NCBI GenBank assembly: GCA_038247995.1
Contig: JBBRUG010000019.1
Coordinates: forward strand, 1-32,337
DNA length: 32,337 nt
From: JBBRUG01 sp038247995
Lineage (GTDB): Bacteria; Chloroflexota; Chloroflexia; Chloroflexales; Chloroflexaceae
Direction: 5' to 3'
Positions 7,327 to 14,806 of the stretch are shown piece by piece. The notes beneath the pieces are model-generated. The model was not told the origin of the DNA and made no database searches. It saw only the letters and a list, made by a program, of their open reading frames with translations. The translations under genes were made by a program, and so were the position numbers. Each line of letters begins with the position of its first letter. Within the stretch, counting starts at the first letter, position 1.

Positions 7327-8382
7327 TTACCACATCCGATTCTGGGTCGGGCCATTTTCTTGAGGCGCCGGTTGGCTGCTTTCGGTGTAGGGGAGGCCCA
7401 GGTGGGTGTAGGCGCGCTGGGTGGCGATCCGACCGCGCGGGGTGCGCTGCAAAAACCCGAGTTGCAAAAGGAACGGCTCATACACGTCTTCGATTGCATC
7501 GACTTCTTCGGCCAGCGCAGCGGCCAGGGTTGTCAGGCCCACCGGCCCGCCATTGAACAGTTCGATGATTGCCCGCAACAGCCGGCGGTCGTTTTCGTCG
7601 AGGCCGAGTTCGTCGATCTCAAGCTGGGCCAGCGCGGCTCGCGCCACCGGTAAGTCGATCGTGCCGTCGGCGATTACCTGGGCGTAGTCGCGGACGCGCC
7701 GCAACAGGCGGTTGGCAATCCGCGGCGTACCACGCGCGCGCCGACCGATCTCCTGAGCGCCCTCGGCAGTGATTGGCATCCCCAGGATGCGCGCCGAACG
7801 CGAAACGATCTCGTTCATCGCTGCGTCGTTGTAGAATTCCAGCCGATGCACCGAGACAAAGCGATCGCGCAGCGGTGAGGTAAGCAGGGCCAGGCGGGTT
7901 GTTGCGCCGATGGTGGTAAAGCGCGGCAGGTTCAGGCGCAGGTTGCGCGCACTCGGCCCTTTACCGACGATCAGGTCGAGCGCAAAATCTTCCATCGCCG
8001 GGTAGAGCACTTCCTCAACCGCCCGGTTAAGCCGATGTACCTCGTCGATAAAGAGCACATCGTCCTTCTGTAAGTTTGTCAGCAGCGCAGCCAGATCGCC
8101 GGCCCGCTCGATCGCGGGGCCGCTCGTGATCTTGATCTTCACGCCCATTTCGTTGGCGATCACCCCGGCGAGCGACGTCTTCCCCAGGCCGGGTGGGCCG
8201 TAGAAGAGCGTATGATCGAGCGGCTCGCTACGCCCCTTCGCCGCCGTAATCGCGATCCGCAACTGCTCGACCGTCTTCTCCTGGCCGATGAATTCGGGTA
8301 ATGAGCGTGGGCGCAGGCTCTTCTCAACCTGCTGGTCGTCCTCGCGGGTTTTGGGCGTCACCAGCCGATCGTCGTCGCTCAT
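7327..8382 (-). CDS. ruvB: Holliday junction branch-migration helicase RuvB
   Basis: RuvB is the hexameric AAA+ motor that, with RuvA, drives branch migration of Holliday junctions before RuvC cleavage. The 351-residue product has the N-terminal SLRPRSLPEFIGQ, Walker A GPPGLGKTSLA (near residue 64), Walker B FIDEVHRLN (near 113), sensor 1 IGATTR, arginine-finger region SPLRDRF, the sensor-2 segment RARGTPRIANRLLRRVRD, and the C-terminal winged helix ending FLQRTPRGR. Length is normal. ruvA and ruvC are not adjacent. Its promoter (TATAAT on the minus strand at 8421-8426) gives a leader of about 30 nt. Three DnaA-box-like sites lie about 115 bp upstream. Confidence 0.97.
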   Translation of the reverse strand: MSDDDRLVTPKTREDDQQVEKSLRPRSLPEFIGQEKTVEQLRIAITAAKGRSEPLDHTLFYGPPGLGKTSLAGVIANEMGVKIKITSGPAIERAGDLAALLTNLQKDDVLFIDEVHRLNRAVEEVLYPAMEDFALDLIVGKGPSARNLRLNLPRFTTIGATTRLALLTSPLRDRFVSVHRLEFYNDAAMNEIVSRSARILGMPITAEGAQEIGRRARGTPRIANRLLRRVRDYAQVIADGTIDLPVARAALAQLEIDELGLDENDRRLLRAIIELFNGGPVGLTTLAAALAEEVDAIEDVYEPFLLQLGFLQRTPRGRIATQRAYTHLGLPYTESSQPAPQENGPTQNRMW

Positions 8383-8420
8383 TCCTGGCTCCTCAGCACG
8401 GACGTGCGCTATCTAGCGCA

Positions 8421-8429
8421 ATTATACCA
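8421..8429 (-). promoter_or_regulatory. Extended -10 promoter of ruvB
   Basis: On the minus strand the sequence reads TGGTATAAT, an extended -10 (TGnTATAAT) with no convincing -35. The implied start is near 8414, about 32 nt before the ruvB ATG. Confidence 0.6.
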
Positions 8430-8495
8430 TAGCGCCTGGATTGAGGAGATATTAAGCTGACATTATGCGCTACATCTAGGCTTAATATTGTCAAG

Positions 8496-8527
8496 TTATC
8501 CACATGTTGTGGGTAACCGGTGGATAA
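8496..8527. promoter_or_regulatory. Cluster of three DnaA-box-like sites
   Basis: TTATCCACA (8496-8504) is a perfect consensus DnaA box. TGTGGGTAA (8508-8516) and GGTGGATAA (8519-8527) are reverse-oriented boxes with one mismatch each. All lie within 32 bp, in locally AT-richer DNA between ruvB and the nuclease gene. Possible roles are DnaA control of ruvB, a titration site, or part of a replication origin. dnaA and dnaN are not in the window. Confidence 0.55.
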
Positions 8528-8535
8528 ACTACAAA

Positions 8536-8578
8536 ATCTAGGAGCGTTCAGCCTTGATTGCGCCGAACGCTCCTAGAT
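8536..8578 (-). terminator. Intrinsic terminator of the nuclease gene
   Basis: A perfect 14-bp stem, ATCTAGGAGCGTTC (8536-8549) with GAACGCTCCTAGAT (8565-8578), has a 15-nt loop. On the minus strand it is followed by TTTTGTAGTTT. It begins 22 bp after the nuclease stop codon and should end that transcript before ruvB. Confidence 0.85.
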
Positions 8579-8600
8579 GTAGTGGTCTCAGAACCTTGAA

Positions 8601-11600
8601 TTACGGCGCTGGGCAGGGGGTATAGTTGTTGTTTACGTTGTTCTGCAGGCGCACCTGGCCCTTCTTCACCACATCCAGGCTACGCGGCGTAAGCAGGATG
8701 CAGCGATCGCCCTGGTTGTTCGAGCGGTTGAAGACGATCGCGTAGGGGACGCCGTTCTCTACGTAGAAGCCGCGCAGGTTGCCGTTGTTGCTAGCGCCAT
8801 TGGTGCGGCCCACCAGCGCCCAACCATCACGGTCGGGGTCCCAATCGCCGCGGCCGGCAAGGGCCACGTTGCGCTCGATCAGCACGCGCTTGCCCTGTTG
8901 ACGCGCCCGGTAGAGCGGTTCCAGCGCCAGGCCAACCAACACCGGGTCGTGGTCCGACGAACGGAATGCATCCGGCGCAAACAGGCTGTCCTGGATGGGC
9001 GACTTGAAGCTCGTGTCGTAGTCGATCAGGTCAACTTCGTCGGCGTTGATGTGCCACTCGGTAACGCCGGTTACGTGGCTGGTTAGGCTTGCGCTGGACA
9101 TAGCGTAGTCCAGGTAGCCGAACTGGCCGTCGAAGCCGTAGCTATAGGCCAGCGGCCCCTGGAACTCGGCGATCAGGTTGGTGAAGCCGCCCTGCTCCAG
9201 CACGACAATCGGCTGCTCCTTGGCGTAGGAGTTCAGGTCGCCGATGATCATGTAGTTGGCCGAGCCGCTGTTGGTCGGGTCGCCCGCGATCCAGTCGATC
9301 AGTGCTTCAGCGGCGGCGGTGCGCGTGCCGTTACAGTTGCCTGAGCCGTTGACGAGATCGTCGTCGCCGGCGCCACAGCCCGAACCCTTGCTCTTGAGGT
9401 GGTTCACCACAACCGTAAAGCGGGCGCCGGTGGCGCGCTCCTCAAAGCTCTGCGCGAGCGCCGGCCGATTGCGGTTGCTGTCGTAGCGCGAATCAACGCT
9501 ACTGTCGATAATGGCGTAGTCGCCCAGCGGGTTGACCGTGGCGGGCTTGTAGATGATGCCGACTTTGATCGCGTCGGTGCCGATCGGGCCGGTTTCGATA
9601 TAGGCATAACCATCGAGGCCGGCGATAATATCGGCCATTGCTTCAACGCCGGTGGTGTTTTCGATCTCGATCAGGCCAACTACATCAGCGTCGAGACCTT
9701 CCAACGTGGCCAGGAGCTTGGCGCGCTGACGCTGGAATTCATCAGGTTGGTCGCTGTCGGCGCCACGGCATTCCAGGTTTTCCAGCGGGCCGCAGGCGTT
9801 ATCTAACGAACTGCCGGTCGGATAATCCAGCGTCACAAAGTAGTTGAGCGTGTTGAACGCCGCCACTTTAATCCGTCCGCCGACATCGTCGGGCGCTGCG
9901 TCACGCGGGTTGACGGCGGTGTAGGTGCCGTAGGTAGTGGGCTGGACGCGGTAGGCGCTGAAGCCGAAGCCCAGCACGCCGGTGAAGTCGCTGACGATAT
10001 CACCGCCGCGGAAGCTATTCTCCAGGCTGAACGGCAGCCCGTTCGGGTGCGTATTGCCGCTCACCGGGTTCTGCTCACCAATCGCGTCGTCGATGAGGAT
10101 CCGGCTGCGCAGGTTCAGGTCGAGCCGTGTGAAGTACGCTGCACTGCCCGGAACCTCAAGCGCCGTCGGAGTGTAAGGCCGGCCCTCAGCGCCGATTGGC
10201 AGCGCTAGCACATACTCGCCGAAGCGGTCGTAGTTAAAGTACTCGCTGATCACCAGATCTTGCGACAGGGTGATCAACATACCTTCGTAGCGCTCCAGAT
10301 AGGTGCTGTCCGGCACCGGGAGCGTCACTTCGGCGGGCGCAACGCTGCCCGTGCCGCAGTTGACAATGCTCGCCGCCGGTACAGCTGACGTGTTGTTGTT
10401 CGCGCCATTGATCGTCGTCTCGTTGAAGCGCTCGCGGGCAAAGCCCGTAACACGCACCAGGTCGCCGACGCTCACCGTATCGGCGGTGCCAGTGAAGACG
10501 AAGATGCCGTCCGAGGTGGCCGGGTCGCCGTCGCCCGTGGGGTCTTGTATATAGAATCCGCCAATGCCGACCGCGCTGGCGCCTGCATAATCGCCCACCA
10601 CAACGCCCAACGTCGTCACATTGCCGCTCATCGCTGCGTTTGCGCCGCTGCCTTGAATGGCGTAGATCGGTGTGAAGGCTTGTTCGCAGACGGGCACTGC
10701 CGGCTGCGCTGTGATCGTGGCGGTGGCGCTGTCGACACTGCCGACGCTGTTGCTGATCTGCACCCAATAGCTGTAGTTGCCCTCATTCAACGCGGGTGTG
10801 GTGTAGCTGCTGCTCGTGGCACCGCCGATGGGGTTGCTCGTGTCGCCGCTCAGGCCGGTGTACCACTGGTAGCTCAGCGGCGCGCTGCCTGCGGCAACCA
10901 CACTCAGCGTTGCCGCCTGGCCCAGGTTGATCGTCTGGCTTTGCGGCTGGGTGGTAATGCTCGGCGCGATCGGCACCGGGTCGCCGCCACAGACATTCAG
11001 CGGCGCGGCCGAGTTGCGCGGGGCGGGCGCGCCGGTGCTGAAGTCGGCGCTGTTGATGTTGGTGTCGGTGCAGCCGTTATCGGCGCGGAAGGCAGCTGTG
11101 GTGTTGCTCAGCGTCGGCGCTGCGGCGCTGCCTTCGAAGAAGTTGGCGTTACCATAGCCAACCAGATCGATGATCCGGGCCAGTTGTTCAGTTGTACAAG
11201 GCGTCGAGCCGCCGTTACAGCCGAGGCTGGTTGTGCCCGTCGCCAGCGCGAATTTGCCCGCTCCGGCTGCGGCTGCGATGGTGCCCGTTGCATCCGGTGT
11301 GGGGAGTGGCCCGCCATTGGCTCCGCCGCCCAATTGAACCAGGAAGTACTGGCCCGGCTGGAGCGTGATTGCAGGTAAGGCTACAAGTTGGCCTGAATTG
11401 GCGCCGAAATTGCCCGTGCCGGTGGCGCTGGCATACTGGAGCGACAGGTCGTCAAGCGCTACCGGGTTTGCGCTGCGGTTAAACAATTCAACATAATCGT
11501 TGGTCAACGGTGCCCCGGCATTGCCGCCGCCGCCATACACCTGGCTGATCACCACTTCGGCGTTTGCGCTTTGCGCCGCCGTTGGGGTAATTGCAAACGG

Positions 11601-11669
11601 GCCAATCAAAAACGCCGCCAACGCGATCAGTGCGCCCAGCAGGCGCGATGAACGAGACACGCTACGCAT
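8601..11669 (-). CDS. Secreted ExeM/NucH-type endonuclease with lamin-tail domain
   Basis: A 1022-residue exported protein. The signal peptide spans about residues 1-33 (hydrophobic LLGALIALAAFLIGPFAI, then TPTAAQSANA). A lamin-tail domain follows (VVISQVYGGGGN, DYVELFNRS, residues 36-170), then an Ig-like domain (QPQSQTINLGQAATLSV, YQWY, about 240-325) and an OB-fold-like ExeM segment (about 330-480, GGFYIQDPTGDGDPATSDG). The exonuclease-endonuclease-phosphatase catalytic domain lies at about 600-910: AAFNTLNYF, VVGLIEIEN with the metal-binding Glu, VVNHLKSKGS, GDLNSY and SSDHDPVLVG. About 100 further C-terminal residues follow. It probably degrades extracellular DNA for phosphate or biofilm turnover. 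A Shine-Dalgarno AAGGAG ends 5 nt before the ATG, confirming the start. It is monocistronic with a strong terminator. Confidence 0.9.
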   Translation of the reverse strand: MRSVSRSSRLLGALIALAAFLIGPFAITPTAAQSANAEVVISQVYGGGGNAGAPLTNDYVELFNRSANPVALDDLSLQYASATGTGNFGANSGQLVALPAITLQPGQYFLVQLGGGANGGPLPTPDATGTIAAAAGAGKFALATGTTSLGCNGGSTPCTTEQLARIIDLVGYGNANFFEGSAAAPTLSNTTAAFRADNGCTDTNINSADFSTGAPAPRNSAAPLNVCGGDPVPIAPSITTQPQSQTINLGQAATLSVVAAGSAPLSYQWYTGLSGDTSNPIGGATSSSYTTPALNEGNYSYWVQISNSVGSVDSATATITAQPAVPVCEQAFTPIYAIQGSGANAAMSGNVTTLGVVVGDYAGASAVGIGGFYIQDPTGDGDPATSDGIFVFTGTADTVSVGDLVRVTGFARERFNETTINGANNNTSAVPAASIVNCGTGSVAPAEVTLPVPDSTYLERYEGMLITLSQDLVISEYFNYDRFGEYVLALPIGAEGRPYTPTALEVPGSAAYFTRLDLNLRSRILIDDAIGEQNPVSGNTHPNGLPFSLENSFRGGDIVSDFTGVLGFGFSAYRVQPTTYGTYTAVNPRDAAPDDVGGRIKVAAFNTLNYFVTLDYPTGSSLDNACGPLENLECRGADSDQPDEFQRQRAKLLATLEGLDADVVGLIEIENTTGVEAMADIIAGLDGYAYIETGPIGTDAIKVGIIYKPATVNPLGDYAIIDSSVDSRYDSNRNRPALAQSFEERATGARFTVVVNHLKSKGSGCGAGDDDLVNGSGNCNGTRTAAAEALIDWIAGDPTNSGSANYMIIGDLNSYAKEQPIVVLEQGGFTNLIAEFQGPLAYSYGFDGQFGYLDYAMSSASLTSHVTGVTEWHINADEVDLIDYDTSFKSPIQDSLFAPDAFRSSDHDPVLVGLALEPLYRARQQGKRVLIERNVALAGRGDWDPDRDGWALVGRTNGASNNGNLRGFYVENGVPYAIVFNRSNNQGDRCILLTPRSLDVVKKGQVRLQNNVNNNYTPCPAP

Positions 11670-11841
11670 GCCGACTCCTTACACTTACGACACGAGGTGA
11701 ACCTCTCCATTATGCGCCGCCTTAGGTTAAGCCAATGTGAAAATATGATGATCTCCACGCTAATTCGCGGTGACAATCTGTTCAGCTTTATATTGCAAAC
11801 AGCCCAATCAGCGCCCCTGCAAGCGTTCCTTTTTGATGTGG

Positions 11842-11916
11842 TATAGTAGTGGCGCTAGCTGCGCGGCTCGGTTGCCGCAATCACCGCAGCGTCAGCCCAC
11901 TACTATCCCAAGGAGG
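11842..11916 (+). promoter_or_regulatory. -10 element and ribosome binding site of the NHLP-like peptide gene
   Basis: TGGTATAGT with -10 hexamer TATAGT at 11842-11847 gives a start near 11854. AAGGAGG (11910-11916) lies 5 nt before GTG 11922. The roughly 68-nt leader is GC-rich with no named riboswitch. The perfect Shine-Dalgarno decides the GTG start. Confidence 0.6.
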
Positions 11917-11921
11917 TCTTT

Positions 11922-12149
11922 GTGAGCCCTGATCTCGAACGCTTGATTGGACGGGCGATTCTCGACAAGGCGTTTCGCAAGCAATTGTTGGACGATCCCG
12001 ATCAGGCCGTGGCCGACGCTGGCTTTAAGCTGACACCCGACGAAATGGACAAAGTGCGCGATGCGGCGCGGAAAAACGCGCAGAGCGATGAAAGCACCAT
12101 CGATCGGCAACTTGATTTTGGGACAACCGCCGCTGGTTCGTGGAATTAG
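11922..12149 (+). CDS. Small NHLP-clan (Os1348/Franean1_4349-like) RiPP precursor-like peptide
   Basis: A 75-residue peptide starting at GTG with a perfect Shine-Dalgarno. Residues 1-50, LERLIGRAILDKAFRKQLL then DDPDQAVADAGFKLTPDEM, match the nitrile-hydratase-alpha-like leader pattern (xGRAxxDxxFRxxLLxDPxxAL, then a YxLTxxE-like segment) of NHLP-clan precursors. The tail QSDESTIDRQLDFGTTAAGS is Ser/Thr-rich with no Cys and no GG or GA cleavage motif. Such leaders normally guide maturation enzymes (LanM, YcaO, radical SAM) and an export peptidase, but none is encoded in the window, so it is an orphan precursor or a domesticated regulator. It is monocistronic, with its own promoter and a terminator hairpin at 12196. 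Family assignment is from pattern recognition. Confidence 0.65.
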   Translation: MSPDLERLIGRAILDKAFRKQLLDDPDQAVADAGFKLTPDEMDKVRDAARKNAQSDESTIDRQLDFGTTAAGSWN

Positions 12150-12195
12150 TTTGTTGTCCGTTCGTTGGCCCGAACCAGTTATAGGTGTGTTTTTG

Positions 12196-12214
12196 GGGCG
12201 CCGCTGAGGCGCCC
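12196..12214 (+). terminator. Terminator-like hairpin after the small peptide gene
   Basis: GGGCGCC (12196-12202) pairs with GGCGCCC (12208-12214) around GCTGA, 46 bp after the peptide stop. A T-run (TGTTTTTG) lies on the 5' side, so on the minus strand it is followed by a run of A. It is a better fit as a bidirectional structure than as a textbook terminator. Confidence 0.55.
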
Positions 12215-12288
12215 TGATCATATGCTAGTACACGTCGGCGGAAGTTCGCCAGGGGTTGTACGCGGGTTTGCGCCCGCCACAGTGCGGT

Positions 12289-12321
12289 GTCCGCCGTAGG
12301 CGGACGTACGCTTTAGCGTAC
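12289..12321. repeat. Two back-to-back hairpins upstream of the SpoIIE-type gene
   Basis: GTCCGCC (12289-12295) pairs with GGCGGAC (12299-12305), directly followed by GTACGCT (12306-12312) pairing with AGCGTAC (12315-12321). The first stem uses the same bases as the hairpin at 7241-7260, marking a dispersed palindrome family. The rest of 12215-12392 holds no gene. A weak -10, TATAAG (12376-12381), lies 11 bp before the next start. Confidence 0.65.
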
Positions 12322-12392
12322 TGGTCGATGGCTTTCAATGTTGTTGGGGCACGGCACAACCTGCCCTTACTGTAGTATAAGTAGCGCGTGCT

Positions 12393-13814
12393 GTGAAACA
12401 ACCAGATCCACCCGACCTCGACATACTGCTGAGCCAACTTGATAATCTGCCCGCGAGTCAGCATCGTGCCGGGCTGTTGACCCCACTCAACAGCGCGCTG
12501 ACGGTGCTTACGGGGTTGGGCCTGATCGTAATGCTGCTGAGTCCCGGTACACCCGGATGGCTAAACGCTCTGATCGTGAGCGGCAGCCTGGGTTTAAATC
12601 TCCTCGTCTTCTGGCTCAACCGGATCGGGCGTACCGCAACAGCTGCGTATCTCTTTACCTATTGGATCACTGCCGGTACGCTCTGGTTTTTTATCGACAA
12701 TACCCTGCTGGCCCAGAATCTGTTTAACGGCACGATCTTCAGCGCTGTGCTCGGTATGTGTGTCTTGCTCGCCGGTTTGCTGCTAAGCAGCGTGATGGCG
12801 TTTGTCTTTGCCGCCGCCAATGCGGTAGTGATCCTCGTGGTGTATTGGCTTTACTATAACACCTACGAATTGTCTGAACGTGGCCCGCTGATCGAGGCAA
12901 TTAGCGTTGGGTTGCCCCTGGTCGTCTTTCTGTTTATGATCGCGGTGATCTCGTGGCTCTACCAGCGGGCGCTTGCCATTGCCGCCGAACGCTTGTCTGT
13001 CGCACGCCAGCGGATCGTGCGCAATGAAATGCTGCGCCGTGATCTGGCCATTGCCCGTGAATTGCAGCAACGGCTCTATCCGCTGCCGCCGCTTACCGAC
13101 GCCAGCATTCGTATTGCCTCGCGCTCGGAGCCGGCCCGCGAAACCAGCGGTGATTTTTACGATTTTATTGATCTCGACAAAAACCGCCTTGGTCTTGTCG
13201 TCGCCGACGTTACCGGTAAGAGTATTGCCGCTGCCCTGGTGATGGCCATGGCGCGCGGTACCCTGCGCTCTGAGGCAACCCGCCATGTCAACCCGTCTGA
13301 TGTGCTGCGTTATGCGAACCTGACCATCTGTCAGGATCGCTCGGTGCGCCAGATGATTACCTGCTTTTATGGGGTGCTTGATACAAAGGAGCTCACCCTG
13401 ACCTTCTCGAACGCCGGCCATCCTTTTCCGGTGATCCGCCGTGACGGTGGCTTGGAGGAGATTGAAGTCTGTGGGTTGCCGCTCGGCGCCCGCCCCGACG
13501 CGCACTATATCGATCAGACGATCCAACTGCGCCCCGGCGATCAGTTCGTGATTATTAGCGATGGCCTGTTGGAGGAGCGCAACTCCAGTCGTGAGATTTT
13601 CGGCTTTGAACGGCTTACGAACACAATTGCCGCCGCCGATATGACCGACCCGCAGCTCGCGCTCGATCAGATCTGGAATGATGTTGCGCAGTTCCGCGGC
13701 GCAACCGAGCAAAGCGACGATATCACCCTCGTGGTCGTGCAAATCGGCGATCTGCTTGACCAGGCTGAAGCCCAGTTCGAGCGCTATGTGCCGTTGGCTG
13801 CCCAGCAATTGTAG
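12393..13814 (+). CDS. Membrane-bound SpoIIE/RsbU-type PP2C phosphatase
   Basis: A 473-residue Ser/Thr phosphatase of the kind that dephosphorylates anti-anti-sigma factors. Residues 28-200 contain about six hydrophobic helices (for example LNSALTVLTGLGLIVMLL and VGLPLVVFLFMIAVISWLY). A helical linker with RRDLAIARELQQRLYPLPP leads into the PP2C domain (about 225-460): metal-binding ETSGDFYDF, GLVVADVTGKS, FSNAGHPFP, FVIISDGLLEERN and the terminal QSDDITLVVV. No PAS, GAF or HAMP sensor is recognisable; the membrane helices may sense directly. GTG at 12393 is the start, with no Shine-Dalgarno and a very short predicted leader. It is followed after 7 bp by the isoprenoid-synthase-like gene, implying co-transcription. 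The partner STAS and RsbW-type proteins are not in the window. Confidence 0.9.
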   Translation: MKQPDPPDLDILLSQLDNLPASQHRAGLLTPLNSALTVLTGLGLIVMLLSPGTPGWLNALIVSGSLGLNLLVFWLNRIGRTATAAYLFTYWITAGTLWFFIDNTLLAQNLFNGTIFSAVLGMCVLLAGLLLSSVMAFVFAAANAVVILVVYWLYYNTYELSERGPLIEAISVGLPLVVFLFMIAVISWLYQRALAIAAERLSVARQRIVRNEMLRRDLAIARELQQRLYPLPPLTDASIRIASRSEPARETSGDFYDFIDLDKNRLGLVVADVTGKSIAAALVMAMARGTLRSEATRHVNPSDVLRYANLTICQDRSVRQMITCFYGVLDTKELTLTFSNAGHPFPVIRRDGGLEEIEVCGLPLGARPDAHYIDQTIQLRPGDQFVIISDGLLEERNSSREIFGFERLTNTIAAADMTDPQLALDQIWNDVAQFRGATEQSDDITLVVVQIGDLLDQAEAQFERYVPLAAQQL

Positions 13815-13821
13815 GCCCACT

Positions 13822-14724
13822 TTGTCATCAGACGCCGCCGCGTATACTGCCGCCGTCGCCGAGGTGCGCCGCTTCGCCGAAACATTGCCCGCTCCGTTGC
13901 CCGCGCTCTGCCTGCCGGTGCTCGAACGCATCTGTGCCGGTTCGTTCAGCCGGATCGCCGCACTTTTGCCCCGTTGGCTTAGCGACCTCGCGCCGGTGCC
14001 GTCTGCAACGGCGCATCAGCTCGGCGTTGCCCAACTCTGCGGCTGGTGGTTCGTCAGCGCCCAGGACGATCTGCTCGATGGCGCTGTTGCGCCGGTTGAT
14101 CTACTTGGCGCACACCTGGCGCTCCTCCACGCGGTAGAATTGTTGCGTACGCTCGGCCTCGCCAAACAACCCTCCTGGCCTGCTTTGACGAAGCTTGCGG
14201 CCGTGTCGGCGGCTGGATACGCCGAGGAATGGCTTGCGCCGAGCGAGCCCGCCACCTATACGCCTGAACTTGTCGCTCGTCGGGGCGCGTTATTCCAGTT
14301 TGTCGCTCTTGCCCAACTCGATCTAGCCGGCCTGCCGCGCCATGCACCCCTGCGCGCCGATTTGCCCTTTGCGCTCGATCAATTGTCGCTTGCGCGCCAG
14401 CTCAGCGACGATGCCGCCGACTGGGCCGGCGATCTGCGCAATGGGCGCCTGAACCTCGTTTCGGCGGCGCTTGCCCGCGATCTGCCCGCCGAGTCGCGTA
14501 CCGCCGAACGGCTCGCCGGCCGCCAACTTGTTGCCGAGCCGATCTGGGCGGAACTCGAACAGCAGCACGCCGCCATTTGTGCCACAGCGTTAGAACGCTT
14601 ACAGCCCTATGGCCCAAATCGCCTGGCTGATCTGATCGCCGCTGAGGCTACCCAGGGTGCCATCCGGTGGGCTGATCTGCGCGCGCAACGGGCGGCGGCG
14701 CGGCAGATGCTGCTTGAAGCCTGA
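13822..14724 (+). CDS. Class I isoprenoid-synthase-like protein with two DDxxD motifs
   Basis: About 300 residues, rich in Ala and Leu helices. QDDLLDG near residue 83 and SDDAADWAGDLRNGRLNLV near residue 197 match the first and second Asp-rich motifs (DDxxD) that bind Mg-diphosphate in polyprenyl diphosphate synthases and class I terpene synthases. The HDD of standard prenyl synthases is replaced by AQDD, so it is a divergent member. The same frame is open back to 13678, but that part lies inside the phosphatase gene. TTG 13822, just after the phosphatase stop, is the most plausible start, though no clear Shine-Dalgarno is seen. The next gene, 82 bp on, has a class II cyclase motif, suggesting that the two act together in terpenoid metabolism. 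Substrate and product are unknown. Confidence 0.7.
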   Translation: MSSDAAAYTAAVAEVRRFAETLPAPLPALCLPVLERICAGSFSRIAALLPRWLSDLAPVPSATAHQLGVAQLCGWWFVSAQDDLLDGAVAPVDLLGAHLALLHAVELLRTLGLAKQPSWPALTKLAAVSAAGYAEEWLAPSEPATYTPELVARRGALFQFVALAQLDLAGLPRHAPLRADLPFALDQLSLARQLSDDAADWAGDLRNGRLNLVSAALARDLPAESRTAERLAGRQLVAEPIWAELEQQHAAICATALERLQPYGPNRLADLIAAEATQGAIRWADLRAQRAAARQMLLEA

Positions 14725-14730
14725 GATCAG

Positions 14731-14783
14731 GATTCAGGATTCAGAAGATATGCATTCGGCGCTCTGTTCTCTGTTCTCTGTTC
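14731..14783. repeat. Heptamer repeats between the two terpenoid genes
   Basis: GATTCAG occurs twice (14731-14744) and TCTGTTC three times (14763-14783), both with a 7-bp period. A GAGGAG Shine-Dalgarno (14792-14797) follows before ATG 14807. Confidence 0.7.
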
Positions 14784-14806
14784 TCCGCTATGAGGAGCCG
14801 AACCCT

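Noticed and set aside
10545..11378. 277-codon plus-strand frame opposite the nuclease gene
   Set aside because: It is antisense to a well-supported secreted nuclease and has the composition of a GC-rich shadow frame with no domain.
12225..12464. 79-codon minus-strand frame upstream of the phosphatase gene
   Set aside because: It covers hairpin repeats and overlaps the start of the phosphatase gene; no homology or Shine-Dalgarno.
12783..13931. 382-codon minus-strand frame opposite the phosphatase gene
   Set aside because: Shadow of a clear SpoIIE-type PP2C gene; no recognisable protein.
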